From the NCBI RefSeq assembly GCF_044594925.1, contig NZ_CP138991.1:62001-126000 (forward strand): a stretch of DNA of 64,000 nt. Direction: 5' to 3'. Position numbers and translations under genes: made by a program. The notes beneath the pieces are model-generated. The model saw only the letters and a list, made by a program, of their open reading frames with translations. It searched no databases and was not told the DNA's origin. Of this stretch, positions 24,497-32,860 are shown piece after piece (position 1 is the stretch's first letter; each line of letters opens with the position of its first letter). Source of the DNA: Maribacter sp044594925 (GTDB taxonomy: Bacteria; Bacteroidota; Bacteroidia; Flavobacteriales; Flavobacteriaceae).

Positions 24497-25450
24497 ATGG
24501 GAATTAGTAGTACAGGATTGGATTTGCCGGTAGAGCAGAAAAAAGTGCTTTTAAAAGACACCTCGCACATCAACGCGTTAGAAAACGAAGCCATTTATAT
24601 TTTCAGGGAAGTAGCGGCCCAATTTGAAAAGCCAGTATTGTTATTCTCTGGCGGTAAGGATTCCATTACCCTAGTGAGATTAGCACAAAAGGCATTTTGG
24701 CCTGCAAAGATTCCATTTCCTTTAATGCATATAGATACAGGACATAACTTTCCTGAGACCATAGCATTCAGAGATAAATTAGTTGAAGAACTAGGAGTTG
24801 AGTTGATTGTTAGAAACGTACAGGACGCTATAGACGCAGGAAAAGTTAAAGAAGAAACTGGAAAGTATTCCAGCAGAAACCACCTGCAAACAACCACCTT
24901 ATTAGATGCTATAGAGGAGTTTAAATTTGATGCTTGTATCGGTGGAGCACGCAGAGATGAGGAAAAGGCGAGAGCCAAGGAACGTATCTTTTCAGTACGT
25001 GATGATTTTGGACAATGGGACGAGCGTAACCAACGTCCAGAATTGTTTGATATGCTAAACGGACAAATAGAGTTGGGGCAGAACGTAAGGGTATTCCCAA
25101 TTTCTAACTGGACAGAGTTAGATGTATGGTCTTATATTAAGGAAGAAGAAATAGAAATTCCTTCTATCTATTTTGCACATAAGAGAAAGGTCTTTTTAAG
25201 AGATGGACTTATCTGGTCACATTCAGATTACGTATACCAAGAAGAAGACGAAGAGGTATTAGAAAAGATGGTACGGTTTAGAACCGTAGGAGATATGAGC
25301 TGTACGGCGGCGGTATTTTCAGAAGCGTCAGATATTGATGCGGTAGTGCAGGAGATAAGAGATGCTACAATTTCCGAGAGAGGTGCCCGTATTGATGATA
25401 AGCGTTCCGAAGCGGCAATGGAAAAAAGAAAACAACAGGGATATTTTTAG
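24497..25450 (+). CDS. cysD: Sulfate adenylyltransferase subunit 2
   Basis: The ATP-pyrophosphatase-type subunit (317 residues) that forms adenylyl sulfate from ATP and sulfate together with CysN. The PP-loop FSGGKDSITLVRLA, HIDTGHNFPET, GGARRDEEKARAKER and the C-terminal RGARIDDKRSEAAMEKRKQQ followed by GYF are diagnostic and full length. It lies between cysH and cysN. The 130-base gap to cysN holds two opposed G/C-rich palindromic repeats. Confidence 0.96.
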   Translation: MGISSTGLDLPVEQKKVLLKDTSHINALENEAIYIFREVAAQFEKPVLLFSGGKDSITLVRLAQKAFWPAKIPFPLMHIDTGHNFPETIAFRDKLVEELGVELIVRNVQDAIDAGKVKEETGKYSSRNHLQTTTLLDAIEEFKFDACIGGARRDEEKARAKERIFSVRDDFGQWDERNQRPELFDMLNGQIELGQNVRVFPISNWTELDVWSYIKEEEIEIPSIYFAHKRKVFLRDGLIWSHSDYVYQEEDEEVLEKMVRFRTVGDMSCTAAVFSEASDIDAVVQEIRDATISERGARIDDKRSEAAMEKRKQQGYF

Positions 25451-25482
25451 GCCCCCTAGCCCCCAAAGGGGGGACTAGCTGG
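25450..25482 (-). repeat. G/C-rich palindromic repeat, copy A
   Basis: GCCCCCTAGCCCCC-AAA-GGGGGGACTAGC right after the cysD stop. It is inverted relative to copies B, D and E (consensus about TTCCCCC-TTTG-GGGGGTTAGGGGGCT). Confidence 0.6.
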
Positions 25483-25540
25483 TTTGCCTATACAAGAAGT
25501 GGAAACTATTGAAATTAATAATAATTAAAAAATAACTCCA

Positions 25541-25580
25541 AGTAAGAGTTCCTCCCCGTTGGGGAGGTCAGGAGGGGCTT
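25541..25580 (+). repeat. G/C-rich palindromic repeat, copy B
   Basis: AGTAAGAGTTCCTCCCCGTT followed by GGGGAGGTCAGGAGGGGCTT ends directly at the cysN ATG. Together with copy A it can fold the cysD-cysN spacer into hairpins. Confidence 0.6.
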
Positions 25581-26828
25581 ATGGAAGTACTAAAAATAGC
25601 AACAGCAGGAAGTGTAGATGATGGTAAAAGTACCTTGATAGGAAGGCTGCTTTACGATACAAAATCCCTAACGACAGATAAATTAGAGGCCATAGAAAAA
25701 ACCAGTAAGCAAAAGGGATATGATTATTTAGATTTCTCTTTAGCTACAGACGGTCTAGTAGCAGAGCGCGAGCAAGGTATTACCATAGACGTGGCGCATA
25801 TCTATTTCTCTACACAAAAGAAGAGTTATATTATAGCAGATACCCCAGGTCATGTAGAATATACACGAAACATGGTAACAGGTGCTTCTACTTCACAAGC
25901 AGCTATCATTTTAATAGATGCTAGAAAAGGAGTTATAGAGCAGACCAATCGTCACTTCTTTATAAACAACTTACTTCGGGTCAAAGAAGTGGTTGTAGCT
26001 ATTAATAAAATGGACTTGGTAGATTTTTCAGAAGAACGCTACCAAGAGATAAAATCTGATTTTCAGGAACTAATGAGTAAGCGAGATTACGAAGATCAGC
26101 GTATCACGTTTATACCTGTAAGTGCCTTAAAAGGAGATAACGTAGTTAATAAATCAGAGAACACACCTTGGTACCAAGGCGAAACTTTACTAGAACATTT
26201 AGAAGGTTTAGACCTTGCAGCCGTCTCTAATGCAGGTACGCCAAGATTTCCCGTACAGTACGTTATTCGACCAAAAACAGATGAACATCATGATTTTAGG
26301 GGCTTTGCAGGAAAAGTGTACGGTGGCGAGTTAAATGTAGGCGATGAAGTTATGGCCTTACCATCGCGAACAAAATCTAAAATCAAGGCAATTTATTTTT
26401 ACGATAAAGAGTGTAAGACCGCATCTAGAAGGTCTTCTGTTACTATTACTTTGGAAGACGAAATTAACCTCAGTAGAGGAGATATGTTAGTAAAGGTGGA
26501 CGATTTGCCAATTGTTGAAAAGGAGTTTACGGCGACCATTTCATGGATGGATTCTCAAGAACTAACTCCCGGTAATAAATATATTGTGCAACACGGGGTG
26601 AATAAAGTTTTGGCTAAAGTAGGGGCTGTAAAACATAAAATTGCACCAGATTATTCAGGATTGGATACCACAGCAAATAGCTTGGGAATGAATGATATTG
26701 CTCAAGTGAGTTTTAAATTAAACAAACCTATTTTCTATGACAAGTTTAAGGATCATAGAACCAATGGTTCCCTTATCTTAATTGATACGCAAACCAATAG
26801 CACGGTAGGAGCAGGTTTTATAGTGTAA
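25581..26828 (+). CDS. cysN: Sulfate adenylyltransferase subunit 1 (GTPase)
   Basis: The GTP-hydrolysing subunit (415 residues) that drives CysD. EF-Tu-like G motifs are present: GSVDDGKSTLIGRLLYD (G1), EREQGITID (G2), DTPGH (G3) and NKMD (G4), followed by two beta-barrel domains. It ends without a CysC (APS kinase) extension, so it is not a CysNC fusion. It starts directly after repeat copy B. The next gene is 218 bases away behind its own putative control element. Confidence 0.96.
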   Translation: MEVLKIATAGSVDDGKSTLIGRLLYDTKSLTTDKLEAIEKTSKQKGYDYLDFSLATDGLVAEREQGITIDVAHIYFSTQKKSYIIADTPGHVEYTRNMVTGASTSQAAIILIDARKGVIEQTNRHFFINNLLRVKEVVVAINKMDLVDFSEERYQEIKSDFQELMSKRDYEDQRITFIPVSALKGDNVVNKSENTPWYQGETLLEHLEGLDLAAVSNAGTPRFPVQYVIRPKTDEHHDFRGFAGKVYGGELNVGDEVMALPSRTKSKIKAIYFYDKECKTASRRSSVTITLEDEINLSRGDMLVKVDDLPIVEKEFTATISWMDSQELTPGNKYIVQHGVNKVLAKVGAVKHKIAPDYSGLDTTANSLGMNDIAQVSFKLNKPIFYDKFKDHRTNGSLILIDTQTNSTVGAGFIV

Positions 26829-26921
26829 ATTTTTCTATCACCAAAAAGTGAAATTGAAGGGTTATACTGTAAAAAAATAATACGTAAGCGAAAGGTTATG
26901 TGTTTTTTATCGAACTAATAA

Positions 26922-26962
26922 ATTATAATCTATCAAATCTATAGGTTAAATATAAATATTAA
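26922..26962 (+). promoter_or_regulatory. Shared element 2, putative operator before sulfite reductase gene
   Basis: TTATAATCTATCAAATCTAT followed by AGGTTAAATATAAATATTAA. The dyad AATCTATAGGTT (26936-26947) corresponds to the one at 23448-23459, and about 32 of 40 bases agree with element 1. Confidence 0.5.
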
Positions 26963-26981
26963 CAAGAACATTTACTTCCCG

Positions 26982-27042
26982 AGTAGGTGTTCCTCCAAAT
27001 GCTGTGTAAAGCGCAGTTAAATTAAGGAGGTTAGGAGGGGCT
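26982..27042 (+). repeat. G/C-rich palindromic repeat, copy C (with enlarged loop)
   Basis: The arms TTCCTCC (26990-26996) and GGAGGTTAGGAGGGGCT (27026-27042) match the repeat family, but the loop is replaced by ~29 unrelated bases that include GCTGTG / GCGCAG. It ends just before the ATG at 27047. Confidence 0.5.
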
Positions 27043-27046
27043 ATAT

Positions 27047-29149
27047 ATGCAAAGTTTTAGAACAGAAATAGAGAATCCGGTTGTAGCGAAAGATATTCTA
27101 GAATTAGAACGTAAAATTCATGAATTCCATGATGGTAAACTAGATGAAGAAAAGTTTCGTAGTCTTCGTTTGGCCCGTGGGGTTTACGGTCAGCGTCAGC
27201 AAGGCGTTCAAATGATACGCATTAAACTACCTTATGGAAAAGTAACGGCGAAGCAATTACATAGAATTTGTGATGTTTCTGATGAGTATTCTACAGGTCG
27301 TTTACACATTACTACACGCCAAGATATTCAAATTCACTATGTAGATTTAAATCGTACCCCCGAATTATGGGCAGAATTAGAAAAGGATGATGTTACTTTG
27401 CGTGAAGCTTGCGGTAATACGGTACGTAACGTCACTGCAAGTGAAACGGCTGGTATAGATGTAGACGAACCGTTTGATGTTTCTCCCTATGCAGATGCCC
27501 TTTTTCAATATTTCTTAAGAAACCCCATAAGTCAAGAAATGGGAAGGAAGTTTAAGGTTTCCTTTTCTGCAAGTGATGCCGATACCGGTTTATCTTACAT
27601 GCACGATTTGGGTTTCATTGCCAAAATACAGAACGGTGTAAAAGGTTTTAAAGTAATGTTAGGCGGTGGTTTAGGTTCACAACCGCGCCACGCTGATGTG
27701 CTTTTTGAATTTTTGCCTTCAGATAAGATCATTCCCCTTATGGATGGCGTTGTCCGCGTTTTCGATAGATATGGAGAGCGTAAGAGTAGGGCTAAAGCTA
27801 GAATGAAATTTTTATTAAAGGATGTAGGACTAGATGGTTTCAAGCAATTATTAGCGGCAGAGCAAAAAGCTGTTCCTGTAAGTTCGTTTCCTATTGATGC
27901 TTTGGCATACCCTAAAATAGAAGTTGCCTCAAAAGAAGCACCAAGTGTAAAAATTACCAATAGCGATGCTTTTCAAAAATGGAAACAAACCAATGTAGTT
28001 GCCCAAAAGCAAACGGGTTATGTAGCTATAGGTATTAAAGTGCTGCTGGGAGATTTTTATACAGATAAGGCACGTTTGCTCGCAGATTTGGTTCAAGATT
28101 ATGCAGCCGGAGAGCTCCGCTTATCACTCCGTCAAAATATTTTAATTCCCTATGTAAAAGAGGAATTGGTTCCCTTTTTCTATGCGGAATTAGAGAAATT
28201 AGGTTTTGTAGAAAGTGGTTATAATAAAGCTTTAGACATTACCGCATGCCCAGGAACAGATACCTGTAATTTAGGTATTGCCAGTAGCACAGGAATCGCT
28301 GTTGAATTAGAGCGTATTATAAAGGAAGATTATCCGCAGTACATCAGCAATGCAGATGTGGTGATTAAGATTAGTGGATGTATGAACGCTTGCGGGCAGC
28401 ACAATATGGCCAATATCGGTTTTCAAGGAATGTCGGTAAGAACAAAAGATAAATTAGTTGCTCCGGCATTACAAGTCTTATTGGGTGGTGGAAATATTGG
28501 AAATGGAGAAGGCCGTTTTGCCGATAAGGTGGTAAAGGTGCCAAGTAAAAGAGGGCCACAAGCCTTACGCCTAATTTTGGACGATTTTGATAAAAATGGA
28601 AAAGGTTTATCCTATGCGGATTACTATCAAGAAAAAGGACAGATGTACTTCTATGATTTTCTAAAACCTTTAACGGATGTAGAAAATCTGAGCCCTGAGG
28701 ATTTTATAGATTGGGGTAATGATAAAAAATATGAAAAGGCTATCGGTATTGGTGAGTGTGCCGGCGTGGTAATAGATTTAATCGCCACATTGCTTTTTGA
28801 AAGTGAAGAGAAAATACAGAAGGCCACGGAAAATTTTGAAGAAGGAAAATGGGCGGCGAGTATTTATCATTCGTATACCTCAATGGTGAATTCGGCTAAA
28901 GCCTTACTCACTTCAGAAAAGGCTAAAGTGAATACCCATGATCGTATCATTAAAGATTTTGATGAAAAGTTTGTGGTAGACGGAAGGTTTACAATACCGG
29001 GAGGTTTTACCAACTTAGTATTACAACTGAACCAAAACGAACCAACTGAAGCTTTTGCAAAGAACTACCTATTGGATGCTAAATCCTTTTTAAGTCAGGT
29101 AGAAGAATTCAGGGCTTTGGAATTGGAAACTGAAGCAGCCAAGAACTAA
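27047..29149 (+). CDS. Ferredoxin-type sulfite (or nitrite) reductase with C-terminal HEPN-like domain
   Basis: A 700-residue siroheme/[4Fe-4S] reductase. Two repeats of the NiR/SiR ferredoxin-like and siroheme domains fill residues ~1-560. The cluster ligands lie in ITACPGTDTCNLG (C-x5-C) and SGCMNACGQHN (C-x3-C). The context (cys genes, siroheme methyltransferase) argues for sulfite as substrate. The last ~130 residues (from about VIDLIATLLFESEEKIQ) form a helical HEPN-like domain fused to the enzyme. The R-x4-6-H RNase motif of toxin HEPNs is not seen there. Electrons probably come from ferredoxin. The stop overlaps the next start by one base. Confidence 0.9.
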   Translation: MQSFRTEIENPVVAKDILELERKIHEFHDGKLDEEKFRSLRLARGVYGQRQQGVQMIRIKLPYGKVTAKQLHRICDVSDEYSTGRLHITTRQDIQIHYVDLNRTPELWAELEKDDVTLREACGNTVRNVTASETAGIDVDEPFDVSPYADALFQYFLRNPISQEMGRKFKVSFSASDADTGLSYMHDLGFIAKIQNGVKGFKVMLGGGLGSQPRHADVLFEFLPSDKIIPLMDGVVRVFDRYGERKSRAKARMKFLLKDVGLDGFKQLLAAEQKAVPVSSFPIDALAYPKIEVASKEAPSVKITNSDAFQKWKQTNVVAQKQTGYVAIGIKVLLGDFYTDKARLLADLVQDYAAGELRLSLRQNILIPYVKEELVPFFYAELEKLGFVESGYNKALDITACPGTDTCNLGIASSTGIAVELERIIKEDYPQYISNADVVIKISGCMNACGQHNMANIGFQGMSVRTKDKLVAPALQVLLGGGNIGNGEGRFADKVVKVPSKRGPQALRLILDDFDKNGKGLSYADYYQEKGQMYFYDFLKPLTDVENLSPEDFIDWGNDKKYEKAIGIGECAGVVIDLIATLLFESEEKIQKATENFEEGKWAASIYHSYTSMVNSAKALLTSEKAKVNTHDRIIKDFDEKFVVDGRFTIPGGFTNLVLQLNQNEPTEAFAKNYLLDAKSFLSQVEEFRALELETEAAKN

Positions 29150-29952
29150 TGAAAAATTCAAGAAATCATACCGAAAAAAAGGTCATGCCAGAAGGTCGTG
29201 CGCTTCTTACGGTGGTCGGTGCTGGTCCCGGAGATGCAGAACTTATTACTTTAAAAGCGATAAAGGCTTTGCAAAGTGCTGATGTGGTGCTGTATGATGC
29301 TTTGGTGAATACGGAGTTGTTGGACTATGCTCCTAATGCTGAAAAAATATTTGTTGGAAAACGAAAAGGCTGCTATGCCTATCAGCAAGAACAAATAAAT
29401 GAATTGATTGTAAGTAGAGCTAAAACTCATGGTCATGTAGTTCGCTTAAAAGGCGGAGATCCTTTTGTCTTTGGTCGTGGTGCCGAAGAAATGGAATTTG
29501 CAGCGCAACACGGAGTTGCAGTTGCAGTGGTTCCGGGCATCTCTTCATCTTTATCGGTGCCGGCATCGCAAAATATACCGGTTACGAAAAGGGGTTCTTC
29601 AGAAAGTTTTTGGGTTATTACAGGCACTACCAAAGCCCATAAATTATCAAAAGATGTGGCCTTGGCAGCAAAGTCAAGCGCAACAGTGGTTATTCTTATG
29701 GGAATGTCCAAATTGCCTGAAATCACTGCTCTTTTTATAGCCGAGGGAAAATCGCAAATGCCAATAGCCATAATTCAAAATGGTACTCGCGACGATGAAA
29801 AGATTGTGGTAGGCACCATGGCATCTATTGGTGACGAAGTAGCAAAAAAAGAATTGTCTAATCCGGCGATAATCATCATCGGTGAGGTCGTAAATCATAG
29901 AGCAATACTTTCAGAAATTGCTCAAAATCAAGAATTGCAAATACATACATAA
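29149..29952 (+). CDS. cobA: Uroporphyrinogen-III C-methyltransferase (siroheme synthesis)
   Basis: A 267-residue SAM-dependent methylase making precorrin-2, the siroheme precursor needed by the preceding reductase. Family motifs are VVGAGPGDAELITLKA (SAM-binding P-x-G-D-x-x-L), VRLKGGDPFVFGRGAEE and VVPGISSSLSVPASQNIPVTKRG. Translation is probably coupled through the TAATG overlap at 29147-29151. A precorrin-2 dehydrogenase/ferrochelatase (Met8/CysG-N) is not found in the window, so that step must be encoded elsewhere. Confidence 0.95.
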   Translation: MKNSRNHTEKKVMPEGRALLTVVGAGPGDAELITLKAIKALQSADVVLYDALVNTELLDYAPNAEKIFVGKRKGCYAYQQEQINELIVSRAKTHGHVVRLKGGDPFVFGRGAEEMEFAAQHGVAVAVVPGISSSLSVPASQNIPVTKRGSSESFWVITGTTKAHKLSKDVALAAKSSATVVILMGMSKLPEITALFIAEGKSQMPIAIIQNGTRDDEKIVVGTMASIGDEVAKKELSNPAIIIIGEVVNHRAILSEIAQNQELQIHT

Positions 29953-29953
29953 A

Positions 29954-31015
29954 ATGATTAAAACAGATATACTAATTATTGGAGCTGGTCCTACAGGATT
30001 GTTCACGGTCTTTGAGGCGGGATTGTTGAAATTAAAATGTCATTTAATTGACGCTTTGCCACAGCCAGGAGGTCAATGTTCAGAGATTTACCCCAAAAAG
30101 CCCATTTACGATATTCCCGCATTTCCAGAAATACTAGCGGGTGATTTGGTAACCAATCTTATGGAGCAAATAAAACCTTTTGAACCAGGATTTACGCTTG
30201 GAGAAAGGGCAGAAACCTTAGATAAGCAAGAAGACGGTTCGTATATTGTTACCACTAACAAAGGTACGGAACATCACGCTCCAGTAGTAGTAATTGCAGG
30301 AGGTTTGGGTTCTTTTGAACCACGTAAGCCACCTTTGGAGAATATTACTGATTTCGAAGATAAAGGCGTGGCTTATATTATTAAAGACCCTGAAGTATAT
30401 AGAGATAAAAAAGTTGTCATAGCCGGTGGTGGAGATTCTGCTTTGGATTGGGCAATCTTTTTGGCAGATGTAGCCTCAGAGGTTTCATTAGTGCACCGTA
30501 GAAACGAATTTAGAGGTGCTTTAGATTCGGTTGAAAAAGCATCCGAATTGGCTAAGCTGGGTAAAATTAAATTGTTTACAGAGTCGCAGGTAAAGAAATT
30601 ATATGGCGATGAAAAACTGGAAGCAGTAGTTATTAAACATAATGATGCAGAAAAGGGAGAAACCTATGTAGAGGTAGATAATTTTATTCCACTTTTTGGA
30701 CTTTCTCCTAAACTAGGACCTATCGGAAATTGGGGGCTAGAGATAGAAAAGAATGCTATCAAGGTAAACAATGCCAAAGACTACCAAACCAATATTTCTG
30801 GCGTATTCGCTATTGGTGATGTAAATACTTATGAGGGTAAGTTAAAGCTTATTCTATCTGGCTTCCATGAGGCTGCGGTAATGTGTCAATACGCTTATAA
30901 AGTTATAAATCCGAACAAACGTTTTGTAATGAAGTACACCACAGTTGGTGGGGTTGAAGGGTTTGATGGCTCTAAGAAAGAAGCTAAAAAAGAAGTCGTG
31001 CAAAGTATTATTTGA
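29954..31015 (+). CDS. Ferredoxin-NADP reductase, thioredoxin-reductase-like type
   Basis: A 353-residue FAD/NAD(P) oxidoreductase of the YumC-like type 2 ferredoxin-NADP reductase family. It has ILIIGAGPTGLFTVFEAG (FAD), PGGQCSEIYPKKPIYDIPAFPEI, a second dinucleotide motif in VVIAGGGDSALDWAI and FAIGDVNTYEGKLKLI. It lacks the CxxC of thioredoxin reductases. The ATG at 29954 is chosen: it directly follows the cobA stop and gives the family N-terminus, while the upstream frame adds 12 unlikely residues. It probably supplies electrons, via ferredoxin, to the sulfite reductase. Confidence 0.92.
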   Translation: MIKTDILIIGAGPTGLFTVFEAGLLKLKCHLIDALPQPGGQCSEIYPKKPIYDIPAFPEILAGDLVTNLMEQIKPFEPGFTLGERAETLDKQEDGSYIVTTNKGTEHHAPVVVIAGGLGSFEPRKPPLENITDFEDKGVAYIIKDPEVYRDKKVVIAGGGDSALDWAIFLADVASEVSLVHRRNEFRGALDSVEKASELAKLGKIKLFTESQVKKLYGDEKLEAVVIKHNDAEKGETYVEVDNFIPLFGLSPKLGPIGNWGLEIEKNAIKVNNAKDYQTNISGVFAIGDVNTYEGKLKLILSGFHEAAVMCQYAYKVINPNKRFVMKYTTVGGVEGFDGSKKEAKKEVVQSII

Positions 31016-31035
31016 AATTAGCACTTTATGCCCAT

Positions 31036-31068
31036 AAAAACTTCCATTTTCGCAATGGAAGTTTTTTT
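31036..31068 (+). terminator. Terminator after the sulfite reduction genes
   Basis: AAAAACTTCCATT pairs with AATGGAAGTTTTT around a TTCGC-type loop, followed by T residues. Confidence 0.85.
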
Positions 31069-31103
31069 GTTTAATTTCAAGGCGCATACCAAAACCTAAA
31101 AAA

Positions 31104-32597
31104 ATGAAACGATTATTATTTCCTCTTTTAATGACAATGCTTCTTACTGCTGGTGTTCAGGCACAAAAAATTGGTGTTTTTGAAAATAGTACCGATATCG
31201 GTGCTGTAAAGTATCAAGGGGAAACGGTCTATGATGAAAACCTACAATCGTATACCCTTAGTGGTTCAGGTAAAAATATGTGGTTTGGGGAAGATGAATT
31301 TCATTATGCCTATACATCTATTCAGGGGGATTTTATTGTTCGGGCTAGGGTAAGTTTTCTTGGTGAAGGAGTTGATCCACACCGAAAAGTGGGGTGGACG
31401 GTTCGTACTAATTTACACGCCGATTCTCCTCATGTAAACGCTACGGTTCATGGCGATGGACTTACCTCACTTCAATATCGAAGAACCAAAGGTGCCGATA
31501 CAGAAGAAAAAATTTCAACAGATAAGGCACCAGATGTTATTCAACTAGAAAGAAGAGGAAGCACCTACATTATGTCTACGGCAAAATTTGGAGAGCCTTT
31601 TACAAGTGTTGAATTGGATTTAGACTTGCGTAATGAAGTTTTTGTAGGGATATACATGTGTTCTCATAATCTTGATGTGGTCGAAAAAGCAGTATATGAA
31701 AATGTCCGCATTACAACGCCCCCAAAAGAAGGGTATGAACCATATAAAGATTATATCGGTAGCCGTTTAGAGGTTTTGGATATAGAAACTGGAGATAGAA
31801 AAATCTTAGCGACCTCTGCACATAGTATACAAGCTCCAAATTGGACGCCGGATGGTAAAACCTTGATTTACAATTCTAATGGATTTTTATACAATTATGA
31901 TTTGCAATCAGATAAGGTGTCGATGCTAAATACGGGCTTTGCCAATAGAAATAATAACGACCATATATTAAATGCAGATGGTAGTATGGTTGCCATTAGT
32001 CACCACAATGATGATGATAATGGTGAGTCTTCTATTTATTATTTACCTATTTCTGGCTCTGATAAGCCCATAAAAGTAACCAAAGACGGTGTGGGGTCAT
32101 CATACCTTCACGGTTGGTCACCGAATGGTAAAAAAATGATTTTTACAGGAGAGCGGAATGGTGCATATAATATTATTGAAATTAAAGTAAAAACAGGAAA
32201 AGAAAAAGTTTTAACCACAACGAAGACATTGGATGACGGATCTGAATATGCTCCTGATGGAAAACATATCTATTTCAATTCCAATCGCACGGGTACCATG
32301 CAGATTTGGGAAATGGATAAAAACGGCAAGAATAAAAAACAATTGACTTTTGATACCTACAATGACTGGTTTCCGCATATAGCACCAGACGGTAAGAATA
32401 TGATTTTTATTTCCTTTCCTGCGGATATATCTTCTGGTTCGCACCCCTTTTACCAACATTGTTTGCTACGTAAGATGCCTATAGATGGCGGCGAGCCCGA
32501 AATAATCGCTTATGTTTATGGTGGTCAGGGAACTATTAATGTGCCAAGTTGGTCACCAGACGGAAAGAAAGTGGCTTTTGTTAGTAATTCAAATTAA
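31104..32597 (+). CDS. Exported TolB-like beta-propeller protein with N-terminal jelly-roll domain
   Basis: A 497-residue secreted protein. After the signal peptide (KRLLFPLLMTMLLTAGVQAQ), residues ~20-210 form a concanavalin/DUF1349-like domain (SGSGKNMWFGEDEFHYAYTS, GWTVRTNLHADSPHV). Residues ~220-497 form a TolB-type propeller with repeated PDGK/PNGK blades: NWTPDGKTLIYNSNG, WSPNGKKMIFTGERNG, YAPDGKHIYFNSN, IAPDGKNMIFISF and WSPDGKKVAFVSN. No catalytic site is recognised, and it probably binds carbohydrate or protein. It is monocistronic, between a terminator and the metH promoter. Confidence 0.8.
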   Translation: MKRLLFPLLMTMLLTAGVQAQKIGVFENSTDIGAVKYQGETVYDENLQSYTLSGSGKNMWFGEDEFHYAYTSIQGDFIVRARVSFLGEGVDPHRKVGWTVRTNLHADSPHVNATVHGDGLTSLQYRRTKGADTEEKISTDKAPDVIQLERRGSTYIMSTAKFGEPFTSVELDLDLRNEVFVGIYMCSHNLDVVEKAVYENVRITTPPKEGYEPYKDYIGSRLEVLDIETGDRKILATSAHSIQAPNWTPDGKTLIYNSNGFLYNYDLQSDKVSMLNTGFANRNNNDHILNADGSMVAISHHNDDDNGESSIYYLPISGSDKPIKVTKDGVGSSYLHGWSPNGKKMIFTGERNGAYNIIEIKVKTGKEKVLTTTKTLDDGSEYAPDGKHIYFNSNRTGTMQIWEMDKNGKNKKQLTFDTYNDWFPHIAPDGKNMIFISFPADISSGSHPFYQHCLLRKMPIDGGEPEIIAYVYGGQGTINVPSWSPDGKKVAFVSNSN

Positions 32598-32602
32598 TTC
32601 AG

Positions 32603-32632
32603 TTGAATTGTTTATATCTTAAAGTATATTTG
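32603..32632 (+). promoter_or_regulatory. Promoter for the metH operon
   Basis: TTG (32603-32605) is separated by exactly 19 bases from TATATTTG (32625-32632), matching the Bacteroidota TTG-N19-TAnnTTTG architecture. It lies ~50 bases before the SAM-I aptamer. Confidence 0.65.
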
Positions 32633-32683
32633 GTTTTGAACATCTAGTGACGTTTCTTTGCCCCAGTTCATTAATAAATTGAA

Positions 32684-32781
32684 GTTATCAAGAAAGGTGG
32701 AGGGATTAGACCCATTGAAGCCTTAGCAACCCTTTAGCCGTAAAGAAGGTGCTACATTCTACCCATTTGGGATTAGATAAC
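32684..32781 (+). promoter_or_regulatory. SAM-I (S-box) riboswitch upstream of metH
   Basis: P1 is GTTATC (32684-32689) with GATAAC (32776-32781). The core AAGGTGGAGGGATTAGACCC, then TGAAGCC, GCAACCC and GAAGGTGCTACATTCTAC is almost identical to the metY switch, so the two are recent relatives. Expected effect: repression of methionine synthase when SAM is plentiful. Confidence 0.95.
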
Positions 32782-32830
32782 CAAAAGAAAGACTAACTGT
32801 CTTACCTTTTCCTTACTTGATACTTACAAA
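32782..32830 (+). promoter_or_regulatory. metH leader expression platform
   Basis: A small hairpin AAGAC / GTCTT (about 32789-32803) is followed by CCTTACTTGATA (32811-32822). This segment can pair with TATCAAGAAAGG (32686-32697) at the 5' side of the aptamer in 11 of 12 positions, competing with P1. Confidence 0.55.
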
Positions 32831-32860
32831 AAAAATTACGCGTAGGGCGTAAAACGTAAT

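Noticed and set aside
28750..29149. HEPN tail as a toxin or defence module
   Set aside because: It is in frame within a metabolic enzyme, lacks the RNase motif, and has no antitoxin partner.
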